A DNA stretch of 54,817 nucleotides from Chara braunii (taxonomy: Eukaryota; Streptophyta; Charophyceae; Charales; Characeae): positions 1,423,540 to 1,478,356 of the forward strand of contig BFEA01000350.1 in NCBI GenBank assembly GCA_003427395.1, written 5' to 3'. Below, in pieces: positions 12,126 to 23,084 of the stretch. The stretch's first letter is position 1. Each line of letters opens with the position of its first letter. A program made the position numbers and the translations under genes. The notes beneath the pieces were generated by a model, which did no database searches, had not been told where the DNA came from, and worked only from the letters and a program-made list of their open reading frames with translations.

Positions 12126-12130
<5 letters not shown>
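11666..12130 (-). CDS. Hypothetical ORF inside Harbinger element, 154 aa
   Basis: An ATG-started frame with unremarkable amino-acid composition (FYEVDVSGIATMKIVAGFGF, YLVSYIANDQSFAY). I do not recognise a family. It lies downstream of the Myb/SANT-like gene on the same strand, and (CT)n tracts flank it on both sides. It could be a third gene or an exon of the element, a captured host fragment, or a chance frame. Confidence 0.3.

Positions 12131-12180
<50 letters not shown>
12131..12180. repeat. (CT)n microsatellite
   Basis: An uninterrupted CT run of about 50 bp, immediately next to the ATG of the 154-aa minus-strand frame. Confidence 0.9.
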
Positions 12181-12183
<3 letters not shown>

Positions 12184-12611
12184 ATCCGAAACGCAGATCT
12201 CTCACTCCACGAAAGCCCACCAAAGCCGACAACAACGCAACAACCTTCACCGAAGGAGCACGGACGAACTGTCTTGGTGAGAGGCGATGCAGTGATCGAG
12301 AGGTCCCACCCACCGATATAAATAGCACCGCGAACGTCCTTGTCCACCCACGACCTTTTTTCTTTTTGGTTGTTTTTTTATTATTTTTTTTGTTTTTTTC
12401 CTTCCGACCTACACAGAATGTGATCTGCCTCATCGGTATCCGACCGATCCATTGACAAGCGGGTGTCAACCCACGAACGACAAAAAAAAAAATTGAAATA
12501 TCCAACCCACCCCACCCCATATTCCCCCCCCCCCCCCCCAATAAAGAAACCCCCTCCCATATCCGACATTCAAAGGAAACCATCATTTGAATTCCCCCCC
12601 TGTCGACTTCC

Positions 12612-14048
12612 CTAGCTTCGCGCGGCAAGAACCCTCACAAGTTGGCAAAGCACCGCATTCCCACCTACCATTGCATCGGCCACAACCTCGATCTTCCCTA
12701 CCATCTCCCCTATCCGCCCACCCACAATCTCGGCTCCTTTCGTCGTAGCACTCGCCATTGTGCAAGCGGCCTGCTCCAATCCCTGACAGTACGCCTTTAT
12801 ATATTCCCGCATAGCAACGGAAAGAGATTGCGGTGAGTCATCATTCCCTCGCCTCTCTCTCGACCTTCCTCTCTTCGATTTTGTCCCGCTGTCCGACCCC
12901 TCCAACGCATCACGAGCAGTCTTTCCCCTTCCACCGCCGCCTGACGATGCACCTTCACCAGCCTCGCCCCTCATCGATGTCACATCGTCAGTCGGCGACT
13001 GCATGTTGTCGGAAGCCAACGTATGATCACATGTCACTGACGGTTTTCTCAGTGCCCACCCCATAGCATCCCAAAGCACCTTGTCAAACGCAGGGTGGAC
13101 GCCCAGTTCACGGCGCTTCTCTGTCGTCATCTCCCAATAGCTCTCACCGCCCGATCTCCCGCATTTGTCATTGATCTCCTTTGCCTTCTCCATCAAAGAC
13201 GCCCATTTCTTCCTGCAATCTTCACCATTGCGCCTGTACCCCTCCGCCCGCATCCTATTCGATATCCACTCCAATCGATCTTGCCGCCTCATGCACCTGT
13301 GAGGTCCTGAAGCAGAGGCACATAGTGCATCATCTTCGCCGTACACCCTTGCCAAAGCCACTTGCTCATCCGCGGACCACAACTGAGAGGACTTTCGAGG
13401 CGGCTTGTTTGCAGCCCTCCCAGCATCGCTCTCGCCGGCAGAAGCATCCGTTGTCGTCGATGGCTCCTCCCCCCACCTCGGAGCAGTGTTCGAAGGTGGC
13501 GGCGACGGCGGGCCATCTGGAAGGCTAATGGGCGGGAGCGGCAGAGACGACGCTTCCAACGCTGGCAAAGGTTCACCTCCCATGCCGGTAGACGGACGAG
13601 ATCTGGACATGCGTTGTCCAGCGTCACACGGAACGCTATTCGCGGATGACTGCACAGTCGTAGAGGGAGGTGGTGATGGCATGGGCGGTCGGAGCGGTGA
13701 ACGGAGAGGCGCCTATACGTGTTGCACGGCACCCTGTTGATGGATCCCATGCCCCCCCGCGATGCCATATCCGATGTTTGCGAAGGAGGAAACAGGGAGA
13801 TTCGTCTGGCCATAGCTGCCCTGCATGTAGCCTTGCCCACCACCGGGGTTGTTCCTCCACTGAGGGAGGGGTGGGAGAGAGGAAGCGAACATTGGTTGCC
13901 ATGCAACGGAGTTCTGATCATTGCGCACCGATGGCATTGCGTGCGAAGGCCGATCACCGCCAGACCTGCCATGATCGTCTTCCATAGAAGAATCTAGCAA
14001 AGATGAGAAGTCTTGTGCAGGCTGACGCGACCAGTGTTGTTGATTCAT
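12612..14048 (-). pseudogene. Myb/SANT-like DNA-binding protein of the Harbinger element (one in-frame stop)
   Basis: PIF/Harbinger elements carry a second gene for a Myb-like protein that helps the transposase bind DNA and enter the nucleus. Reading minus from ATG 14048, a Gln/Pro/Gly-rich N-terminus (MNQQHWSRQPAQDF) runs to TAG at 13713-13715. The same frame then continues from 13682 to 12612. A trihelix-like Myb/SANT domain lies around 13400-13050: LWSADEQVALARVYGEDD, then RMRAEGYRRNGEDCRKKW, then ALWDAM-like residues (KVLWDAMGW). A basic, Lys/Arg-rich stretch (KSKRGRSRERRG) and a C-terminal helix (VLCQLVRVLAARS) follow. The only lesion seen is the TAG. It is convergent with the transposase, as is usual in these elements. 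Confidence 0.82.
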
Positions 14049-15190
14049 GGATCAAAGATGTCGCTTGCGGCAAAGGCAGGTGACGATCAGGAGTACGACA
14101 ACACAAAGAAGGATCAAAATGAAAAAAAGCAAAATGAAAAATACCCCGACGATGACGAACCACGCCAGTGCTGCGTACGCAAAGTGAACATCCACATCGC
14201 CGGTTCTCTGTTCAACAACGACGACATTCCCGATAGGACACGGAAAAGTTCAGTCGCACACCTTATGGAAGCCGACGGATAGCGAGGCGTCCGCGTGAAG
14301 GACATCCACCCTTCGACCGTCGTTGGAGTCGCTGCAGTTTCGCCAAAACAATGGCGATGTTCGCCTGACGTCGGTGGGAAGCCCTCTGCTGTTTCCCCCG
14401 ACAACACCATCAACTGCCAAACTGCGAATGAGGGGAAAGCGTGCTGTGACGGGTGTCACGGTAGAGCACCACACTCCACACAACAGCGAGGGAGCGAGTC
14501 GTCCCCAAATACCCGCCTTTGTGTTCGTCCCGACACGTGATAAGATACCCTGCGTCGGAAGACATGCGAGGAAGGAGGACATCGACAAAGGGCGACACAG
14601 GCGAACAACACTTCCCAGCGAGTGTGCCAGCCCGCACACCTTCCTCCCCTCACGCAAACCCATGGACCACCACCTGCTCATAACGTCGCTTACGAAAATG
14701 TCATACTTTTGAACTTCGAAATCGATCGGGCGAATGTTCCATGACCGTCCTACTCTTCGTGGCTGTTTATCCCCTTCCTAACGGACAACCATCACGACGT
14801 GCACCCTTCCCAGGTCGTTCGGGTGGTGCGGTGATGCGTCCGTGCCGTTCGTGCCCATTGAGACCTTTGGGACATTTTTGTGGGGTGCCTGGACGGACAG
14901 GTCCCGCGGTCGGGAACGTGCGACGGAATTCGAATTTTGGCTGTGTGGACCTGGTACGCGTGCACGACCAGCGGACATCGTCGGTTGTCCGCATGCCGTT
15001 TCCTTCCGTTTGCGCCGGAGTGCCTCCGCCCACGCTCGTCTTCCCGTTTGGCCATCGACGACGACGGCGCCGGTGATTTCCAGGGGGACCCTGGGCCGCG
15101 GGCCATGTAGAAACGACCCTCCCTCCTTTTCCAACCCGACCCGAACGAGCATGTGGGGTCTCCAAAACCTTTCCAAAACTCTTTTAATCC
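14049..15190. other. Right non-coding arm of the Harbinger element
   Basis: No supportable gene. The last 300 bp are GC-rich, and open frames there on both strands are unlike any family I know. The arm ends in the 28-bp right TIR. Confidence 0.5.
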
Positions 15191-15218
15191 TTTGCTGCAA
15201 ACCTGTGGGGTCCACCTC
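15191..15218. repeat. Harbinger right terminal inverted repeat
   Basis: Reverse complement of 8243-8270 with one mismatch; TAA (15219-15221) follows directly. Confidence 0.9.
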
Positions 15219-15236
15219 TAATTCTTCACCCGTGCT

Positions 15237-15250
15237 AATTCACCTGCGCT
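15237..15250. repeat. LINE-2 target-site duplication, left copy
   Basis: AATTCACCTGCGCT here is repeated exactly at 23071-23084, directly after the poly-A tail of LINE-2. Confidence 0.9.
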
Positions 15251-16492
15251 GGTGGCGGAGTCGGGTGCGAGGGGCCCGGGGCTGGGCGGCTGCGCTCAAT
15301 TTGCGCTAATTTTCAGGCCGCTCCGATCCGGCGCCTGGCGCAGGACGACGCCCCCTTGGGTCGGTCTTGTGCCCTGCCTTGCCGTTCACCCCGCCATCGT
15401 CGACGGGAAACGGAGGAGACTACCTACTCTCTTCTCGAGGGTACCGACACGTCGGATTGTCTCCTACCAAGGCAGCCTGGATGAAGAAGTAGGAATAAGG
15501 TAAGGTAACAGAAAACAACATCTGCTCCACTATTTTTTGAAGGGTTCATCTAGTCAACATCCATCAAGATATTCAGTCAACAAGGCGGACGTCAACTTCC
15601 CATACAGTGTATAGATGCAGGCAGTCGTCTTTCACGATCGTTCAGGGAGCAGACTGCGGAGATGTCGAAATAAGTTTGATTTCAAGGAATTTCAAGGTAA
15701 GATCCTCAACCAGGACTAACTCGGGTTATTATCCGGAGAAGGAAGTACAAGCATATCCCTGTCATGGATTTGGAGGGTAGAGGTCGGCGGTCAAGAGTTG
15801 GTGGTTTCTGTAAAACCGTGGGAGGGATTCAGATCTCAGGAAGGGTAAGGAGGGCGTAATTGGAGGAGAGATTGGATCTAGGCTGGTTCCTCCTATTAGG
15901 AAGCGGGTGTCTCCGCCTGCAAGGTAATGAATGGGTGGATAGGCAGTCATTTGGCTCAATAGAGGAGAACCTCGTGCCAGGATTGAATCCCAAGATTCCC
16001 GAGGCAAGTACGAGAGATCGTAGGTTTCCATTCCGAGATCTTACTGCCTAATAGCACCCGCTCTTGCAAACCAAGGTAGAAAGGACGCCTCCAACTCCTG
16101 ACCTTGTCCATCCCTAGCAAACCTCGGTAAGAAACTGCTACCGAGGTCTGGAAGTCATCTCCCCAATGTCTAAATTGAGGTTGCCAAGTGAATCCTTCCT
16201 CCGTCGTTCTGGGTAAAAATAGGGTTAGGTCTGGATAATTTGCGAAGCAGATTCTTCCTTGAGGCGTGGTTTAAGTCAGTCGATGGATATAAGGCCAATG
16301 GTAGAAGCGCTTGAGCGGGTAGCCTGCACTATTAGGTTTCGGCTTCCAGCTCCTACTGAAGGGGTCACACTCCCACACTGATCCACTCTCCAAACTGTGA
16401 CTCTTGTTGATCAGGTTCCGGTCGCAGTCTCGGTAAAACCTCCTCTCTTGCTGTTAGTACTGCTCTAGGGTGGCTTTAGCCAGACTGTGAAA
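15251..16492 (+). other. LINE-2 5' leader
   Basis: About 1.24 kb of sequence before the first in-frame ORF1 ATG. It starts very GC-rich (GGGGCCCGGGGCTGGGCGG near 15272-15290) and becomes AT-richer. No gene or clear promoter motif is seen. It is much longer than the LINE-1 leader, which may mean LINE-1 is 5'-truncated or its leader diverged. Confidence 0.5.
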
Positions 16493-18391
16493 ATGGAGGT
16501 GGAGGAAGTCCAAGGGGGAGAGTCAGGGGGAATTAATCCTCCTCTTCGACATCAACAGGGACAACAACAAATAAATTTTTGGGACAATGAAGAGAGGGCA
16601 AGGCAATCTATTGGGCAGTGCTATGACGAGGGGTTTTTCCAGCTAGCGGCTGATCTAGGGCAAGTGGTGATAGATGAGAGAGGGAAGAGGTTCAAAGTGA
16701 ATGCGTTCATGAACGCCATCAAAGAGAGATGGTTAAAAGAGAGAATGGTGATTTTCATTTTTCAGGATGAGGCTCGGGACTTGTCAAGGGAAGATTTAGT
16801 AAGGCCTATGAGGACGGCTGGATGGCCCAACGACTGTTCAACCCGGAAGTGAGACGGGGGAGAATTAAATTTGAAAGTCCTAATGTGTTCTCTTATGTGG
16901 CGAAGGCAGTAAAAGTAGCGAACTGGCTGGTCCAGAAATGATCAGTAAAACTATCGCTAAGAGGGAAAGATTATGTGGCGTTGGTGAAGCCATGGATGAC
17001 CAAATTGGAGCTTAAGGATTTGAGATTGAGAGAGGCAGAATCCGATTTTTGGATTGTGGCGCTGAGGGTCCCTCTGGATGCTATGTTGTATTTGCCTTCA
17101 GCGGTGGAAGGGCTGATAGGGGGAGTGAAGCACATGCATCCCCCAGAGGTGGACAGATCTAAACCCAAGTTAATGAATATTAAACTCGGCATGGACCCTC
17201 AGGCGTGGTTCCGGGTGGAAATTGAGTCCCCCAAGGGGGAGCTTTGGAGAGTAGAGGTTGCTACTCCATACTCCGATTGGTGCCGCAAGTGTAGGTGGTA
17301 TTTCCACATTGAAGAGACCTGTCCCAGCGACCACGACGAACTTGGACGAATTTCAGGCTTCCCTAGCAACAACCCCACCAACAGTCACAGGCGGGAGAGC
17401 GAGAAGACAGTCATCAGGCCCAGCATGCAGGGTCCAGGCAGCAGGCGGCACAAGCACATCATGCACCTCCCCCGCTAGCCTTAGGGGGCCCGCAGATGGG
17501 GGGGGGGGCTTAGGTTGGGGGAGTACAACCACTATCAGTAGCATTGCATCTCCCTCCAGATCACCCTACACAGGCGCCTCAGGACCCAAGACAGCGAGCT
17601 ACATGGCGCACAAGGGCTGCGAACGGGTTCCGGGTATTCTGAGGGCGGAACGTTCGGAATCATCAACAGGGAGTTCGGGCAGCCCACCGAGGGACAGAAC
17701 AGTGAAATCAGATACTTTCAGTAAACGGGGCTACAGGGCTCATCAGGCGCAGGGCTGCTTACCTATCTAAAGAAAGATAGTCCCTCTAGTCTGCACAATG
17801 GGAGAAGAGGTAGCCTTTTTCCTAGGCTCAGCGGATGCAGAGGGGCGTCCTTATCTCCCATCGGTCCCTACGGAGAGAGCGCCCCTTCCAGGGGAGAATA
17901 TTACCCGGACTAAATTTTTGTTTGGAGATTCTTTTCCCATCAGAATAGTCCCTCGATCGGTGATGGCTAACTGTACGGTCCCCTTCGATGATAAGGTAAT
18001 TAAATTTTACTTTCCTTTTATAGATGGCCGGATAGACCGCTCCACAGTTGACGCTCTCACGCAAGCGAGGATAAAATGGTTCACTTTAGATGCGGTCAGG
18101 GAAAGAAACAACCACGAGCTGGAAGCAATTGCTTTGTCCCCAGAAGTTTCAGCTCTGGTGCTCTTGAAGCTAAATGAGAAGTTGCCAGAGACCAAGAACC
18201 TGCATTCCAGATTTCTGTTGGATGCCCTGGCTGAAGAGTGGAGGTCGGGCTCCCAATCTGGTCAGTCTAGAGAACCTCGGAGAAACAGCCCAATGATGCA
18301 GTCCCCGAACCACGCTGCAGTCAGATGGGGTGATGAAAAAATTGTTACCCGCATCCAATACTCAGCAGAAGAAGCAAGGTTGAATGGTTAA
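16493..18391 (+). pseudogene. LINE-2 ORF1, gag-like nucleic-acid-binding protein (decayed)
   Basis: The start is ATG 16493 (MEVEEVQGGES). An N-terminal domain with WLKERMVIFIFQDEA is followed, after a frameshift near 16800 and TGA at 16939-16941, by FESPNVFSYVAKA, FWIVALRVPLDAMLYLP and WFRVEIESPKGELWRVEVA. That part resembles the gag-like region of plant L1 ORF1 proteins (DUF4283-like by general pattern). A CCHC knuckle, C-x2-C-x4-H-x4-C, lies at about 17281-17325 (CRKCRWYFHIEETC). A Ser/Pro/Gly-rich linker with another frame change leads to the C-terminal part from 17798 (MGEEVAFFLG through AEEARLNG). The last codons ATGGTTAA overlap the ORF2 start. The product would bind element RNA. Confidence 0.78.
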
Positions 18392-21300
18392 GCTGAAGGT
18401 AACTACTTGGAATGTTCGAGGGTTGGGCGACACCACGGCCAGAGAAAAGAAAAAAAGACTAAAATCGTGGCTGTTCAGAAATAAAGTGGACTGTATTTGT
18501 CTGCAGGAGACGAAACTGTCAGAAGAGAAACTGAAGGATATAAGTAATTGGTGGAAAGAGCCCCACGTTTGGTCCCCAGCGCAGGGCTCCAGGGGAGGAG
18601 TGAATATTTTGCTGCACATCAATCTTCAAGCAGACATTATCGATGCGGAGTCGGATCTGTGGGGCCGGTGGGCTTGGGTTCGGCTGCAGATGGGAGGTTC
18701 AAGGTGGACTCTTTTGACGGTGTATGCACCCACGAACACAACGTCGAAGGCGGAGTTTTTCAGTAACCTGTGGGCAATTATTCCAGAGACAGAGAATCTG
18801 TTGATGATGGGTGATTGGAACCTGTCACTTGACGAAATCCTCAGTAAGGACTCGCGTGGCGCTGGTAGAAGAGATGCGGTGGCGTTGCTGGACCTGATTC
18901 AGGATTTGGAACTGACAGATCAGTTCAGGGCGCTAAGCCCAGAGGACCCAAGGCTCATCTGGTTCTCAAATATCAACAGAGAGCGGAACGAAGTTATACG
19001 AAGAAGATTGGATTATTGCCTAGTGGAAAAAAGACTGGTTCAGGGGGTCACTCAGATCAAGCAAATCGCCCATCCCATGTCCGATCACAAACTAGTTACG
19101 GTGGACCTGGTCTTAGCTCATGTTGCAGACAGGGGGCGAAGCTACTTTAAGCTGAATGCACAAAACTTGGAGGAGCCAGGTTTGGTGGAATGGGTGAGAG
19201 ACTATATGGAATCGTGAGAATCAGCGAAACCATTCTTCTCCTCAACGGCTGAATGGTTGGATGGAGGCATAGCTACTATTTCAGGCATTATGGATGTTAG
19301 CTCGAGAATTTTGGCCAGACATCGGAACAAGGAAGATGACCAGTGCCGCGGAAGGGTAGAAGAGGCAGAAAGAAAGATGGACCAACACCCGATCTCAGAA
19401 ATGATGTGGGCGTCTGAGAGGGAGAAGCGTCTGGCAGAATGAGACAAGATTCAGACAGAGAAGCAGTTGCAGTGGGAGGAAACTTTGAAAGTAAAAGGAA
19501 TCCTGGTTCATGACAGGATGGCCAAAGAGACCTTCCGGAAACTCCTGCCAAGCTCAACCTTTCATCAAGTGATCCAACTGGATCACCCTTTTGACTCAGG
19601 TGCGCCTCATGCCACCACGCAAACAGATATGCTCGAGTATGCAAGGCTCTACTATGCAGACATCCTGACATCGAGACGGGACCAAGATTCAATAGAGACC
19701 GACCTGTCCACCGAATTGGATATGTGGGAAGACACGGCGGTCACTCTGGCCGAGTCTGACAAGCTGGCATTAGATAGACCGGTCACGGAGGGAGAATTGA
19801 GGCAGACTTTGAAAGTAATGGCAGCAGGGAAGTGCCCAGGACGAGATGGTCTTACCGTGGAGTTTTATAAGGCATGGTGGGGGGCCTTGGGTTCAACGCT
19901 GGTAGGGGTGTATAATGAGGTGTTGGTAGGAGGAAAATTGGGGGAGGGGACGACTCATGAGGTGATCTCGGCCATGTTCAAAAAGGGAGACAAGGCGAAT
20001 ATCCGCAACTATCGACCGATCTCTGTACTCAACGTGAGCTATAAACTACTAGCGAAGGCCTTGACACTGCGGTTGGGACAGATCCTCCCGAAATTGGTAA
20101 AGAAGGACCAGGGAGCTTTTGTCCAGGGTCGCTCGATTTTTGTTAATATTCTCAAGGCCATTGAATGCATAGAGGTTATTCAATCGAACAACTTGGACAT
20201 GGCAGTGCTACTGTTGGACATGGAGAAAGCCTACGACAGAGTAGGATGGTCGTTCGTCCTGACAACCCTCAGAAATATGGGTTTTGGGCAGTGCTTCTGC
20301 AGATGGGTGGTGGCGATGTACACTTTGGCAACCTCGGCAGTCCAGATTAATGGTCATCTGTCACATCCCTTCCACCTTACCCGGTCGCTGCGTCAGGGCT
20401 GCCCCCTGGCCCCCCTGTTGTTCGTCCTCTAGCTGGAAGTGCCTCTGAATCGGATCCGCATACACTCTCGTATTCGGGGTCTCCCCCTGGCGGATGGACG
20501 GGATTGCAGGACCAAGGCGTTAGCGGATGACCTTTTCTTAGTCTCCGCTAACACCGTGGAGTCTCTTGGAGCAGTGAGGTCGGTATTAACTGAGTATTCG
20601 TTGCTGTCGGAAGCTCAAGTAAACTGGGGTAAATCCACGTTTATCTTGGCGGAGGGTCTGGAGTTGCAGGTGGAGTGGGGGATGCAACGAGTTGACCCGG
20701 TCATGGGGGAGAGATTTTTGGGCGTGATGGTGAATACTCAACTTATGAAGCTAACCCAAGGTAGCATCTTGCAGCAGAGAGTAGCAGCCAGATTAAGGGT
20801 TTGGGGCTCAACGTGGCATTTGTCCCTCTTCGACCGTGCTCTGGTTATCAACGTAGCTCTGTTCGCACTCATCTGGTTTGTGGGGACAGTGAGGGAGCTG
20901 GCGGAGGTGACAGTACGGGAGATAAGAAGGCTAGCCACCCGGTTTTTTGTGGAAGCCCAGAGCCCTAGCGGAAGAAGGCTTCATAAGCAAGGTAGTGTGG
21001 GATCTGATTACCTTCCCGAAAGACCAAGGGGGGCTAGGCCTAGTGGACCCTCAGCAGAAAAATCAGGCACAGCTCCGCCAATGGCTTGCGAAAGTTGCTA
21101 TGGCGGTTGACAAAGATGACTGGATTCTTCTCGCTGAAAAACTGTTGATGAAAGACTGGGAACTTGCTCGACCCGAGGACGTATGGGTCTGTTTCTTCAT
21201 TCCCTCTATGTTGCGGAAAAAACTTACCTTAGAATTTTGGGACGCCGTGCGAAGGGCATGGCTAAAGCAGCTTCCGGATGTAAGTGGTCCGCCTACCTCC

Positions 21301-22605
21301 AAGGAGGAGGTCCTCCGCCAAGACCTTTTCGAGAACCCTGGGATCACGAATGAAGAGGGCAACACGTTCAGCGCAGGTATGGGTCCAGCTACCTTCGGCA
21401 GAGCTTGGCTGAAAAGAGGTATTTTCAAAGTAGCAGACCTATGGTCGGAGGCTCTAAAGGATTTGTTACCGTTCTCTGAGATTTATCCCCAGCTACAAGG
21501 CTTGAGGAACACAGAAGCTCACTAGATTTCTCTTATCCGAGCCATTCCAATGGATTCCAATGGAATGGAGGAACATCCTGAGCTCGAATGGGTTAGACCC
21601 ACTGGGGACATGATATGTCCCGGATTCACAAGAGGAGGGACAAGTAATTTGGAGAGTTCAAAATCGGACTTCTTTTGGGTTCAGAGAAGTCCAACAATGG
21701 ATGACCACGGAACACTCCACTCTCCTAACACTAGGGGAGGAGAAGGTGATCATGCAGTGGTCCACCCCCCCCCCAAGCTAGGGTAATTCAGAGCTTTGGA
21801 CGCAGGGGAAATCTGATCTCTACGGAATGGGTAGGAAGGAAAGCATTGAGAGAACTAGCTATTGATCCCAAAGCTTGGGTGTGGAGAGGTAATGAGAGAC
21901 TGCAACAGAGCTCGCAGTCAATGGATCTGTCAACCTATTCGGTTCGACAGTCATGCGTTCTGGCAGAATGGGAGAACAGGTCTCCGACTAGTGTGGCGAT
22001 TTCTAGATGGAGTACTATACTATTGGAGGATCTGCAAGGAAAGGAAAAGGATTTTGAAAATTTGGGTGCTATCTCTGTTGGTGACGCCTTCGACAGTGTG
22101 GCTCTGCAGCAGAGGGATGAAGATTCCCTTGCAGTGTTCCAAATGCTCTTGGCCCTCTGAGTCGACCAGGCATTTATGGTGGGACTGCCCGACCTCTAAG
22201 AGGATTTCGAAGTGGTGAGAAGACCATTGAAACAGACTGGGGGGAGAAGGCATTGAGTGGGATGAACGGTGGGTGCTGCTGGGATTGAAGCAGGAGGATC
22301 ATCCGGGGACGAAGGGTTGGCCCTACGTAGCTCAGGTAATAAGGGGAGTGATCTGCTCAGTTCTCTGGGCGGATAGAAACTGGTCCAGATTCGAAAGGAG
22401 GCCATTCTCTGACCGAGAGATCCAGGCGGGGATAAAGCGAGGTCTAAGAAGGGCGCTGTGGGCAGATTGGAGGAAAAAGGCTAAGTATGGAAAAGGCTCC
22501 AGACAACAACTCTGATGGTTTTTGCGCTCTTTGGCCAAGGGTAACCAGCTGGCAGGAGTTCATACCTCACGTGAACTGATAGTCTCCAAGTGGCTGACAG
22601 ATTAG
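18384..22605 (+). pseudogene. LINE-2 ORF2: AP-type endonuclease + reverse transcriptase + zinc finger (decayed)
   Basis: ATG 18384 overlaps the ORF1 stop. The endonuclease is the best-preserved part: VTTWNVRGLGD, CLQETKLSEEK with the catalytic Glu, GGVNILLH, VYAPTN, GDWNLSLDE and the SDHKL end. The reverse transcriptase follows: MFKKGDKANIRNYRPIS, LLLDMEKAYDRVGW, SLRQGCPLAPLLF and ALADDLFLVS. After it comes a long C-terminal region with GGLGLVDP, then the finger C-x2-C-x8-H-x4-C at about 22135-22190 (CSKCSWPSESTRHLWWDC) and VLWADRNWSRFE. Lesions: TGA 19215-19217 and 19440-19442 where LINE-1 has Trp, TAG 20430-20432 (probably from CAG), frameshifts near 20945 and 21780-21850, a stop at 21523-21525, and TGA at 22216-22218, 22231-22233 and 22513-22515. 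Confidence 0.9.
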
Positions 22606-23070
22606 TTACGAGAGCAAGCTGGATTGTCTACGAACCAGGGTATCTCGGTTCGAGGTGCTGACCGCAGGAGGTCACATAGGGGTGGAGGGTGGTAGAGTGT
22701 CATGGGTTCCTAGGAACCTTGAGTTCCAACCGGTCATGTTAGGCCGGTGTCAGGCCGTATAGGCCTGTGTTGAATAGCGTAGGTTTTGTAGGTAGTTTGG
22801 TAGGTGTAGGCTTCATTTCATAGTAGAAGTACAGGTAGGCAGTGACTGGTTCTTTAGCTTGGAGTGTCGTTAAGTTCGTCGCAGTGATATCAATATGAGT
22901 GCGATCTAATGGAAAGTTAGATGCATGTGTTACTCATGTGTTACTCTGATGTTAAGCAAAGGGAACCCAACCCTGATGGATGTAACTCCGGGTTGAATTG
23001 TGAGGTCCCCGACCTCCTTGCAAGGTTTCTTTGAATTGAATTTGATTTAAAAAAAATAATAAAAAAAAAA
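22606..23070 (+). other. LINE-2 3' UTR with shared tail motif and A-rich end
   Basis: Non-coding. It carries the same GGGTTGAATTGTGAGGTCCC (22990-23009) as LINE-1, about 40 bp before the A-rich tail. No AATAAA is evident at the expected place. Confidence 0.75.
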
Positions 23071-23084
23071 AATTCACCTGCGCT
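23071..23084. repeat. LINE-2 target-site duplication, right copy
   Basis: Exact 14-bp copy of 15237-15250. Confidence 0.9.

Larger units (their letters stand above)
985..15218 (+). mobile_element. PIF/Harbinger DNA transposon, interrupted by LINE-1
   Basis: The right TIR (15191-15218) and the left TIR (8243-8270) match over 28 bp with one mismatch; the outer part is GAGGTGGACCCCACAGGTTT. The first 10 bp of the left TIR also stand at 985-994, because LINE-1 (995-8240) inserted there and duplicated its target. TAA at 982-984 and 15219-15221 is the 3-bp target duplication expected of this superfamily. Without the LINE the element is about 7.0 kb. It carries a transposase (+) and a Myb/SANT-like gene (-), the usual two-gene layout of PIF/Harbinger. 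The length is increased by microsatellites and non-coding sequence. Both genes are damaged, so this copy is probably immobile. Confidence 0.85.
15251..23070 (+). mobile_element. LINE-2: full-length-like non-LTR retrotransposon
   Basis: The element lies between two copies of AATTCACCTGCGCT (15237-15250, 23071-23084) and ends in an A-rich tail (about 23048-23070). ORF1 and ORF2 are collinear with those of LINE-1, with clear but diverged protein similarity, and the two share a 3' UTR motif. It therefore belongs to the same family or a sister family. Multiple stops and frameshifts show it is inactive. It landed 33 bp to the right of the Harbinger element. Confidence 0.92.

Noticed and set aside
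14767-15309. Overlapping GC-rich frames on both strands near the Harbinger right end
   Set aside because: High GC makes stops rare; the frames overlap each other and resemble no family.
5767-22233. A variant genetic code with TGA read as Trp
   Set aside because: TGG is used for Trp at most positions, TAA and TAG stops and frameshifts also occur, and the elements are plainly decayed.
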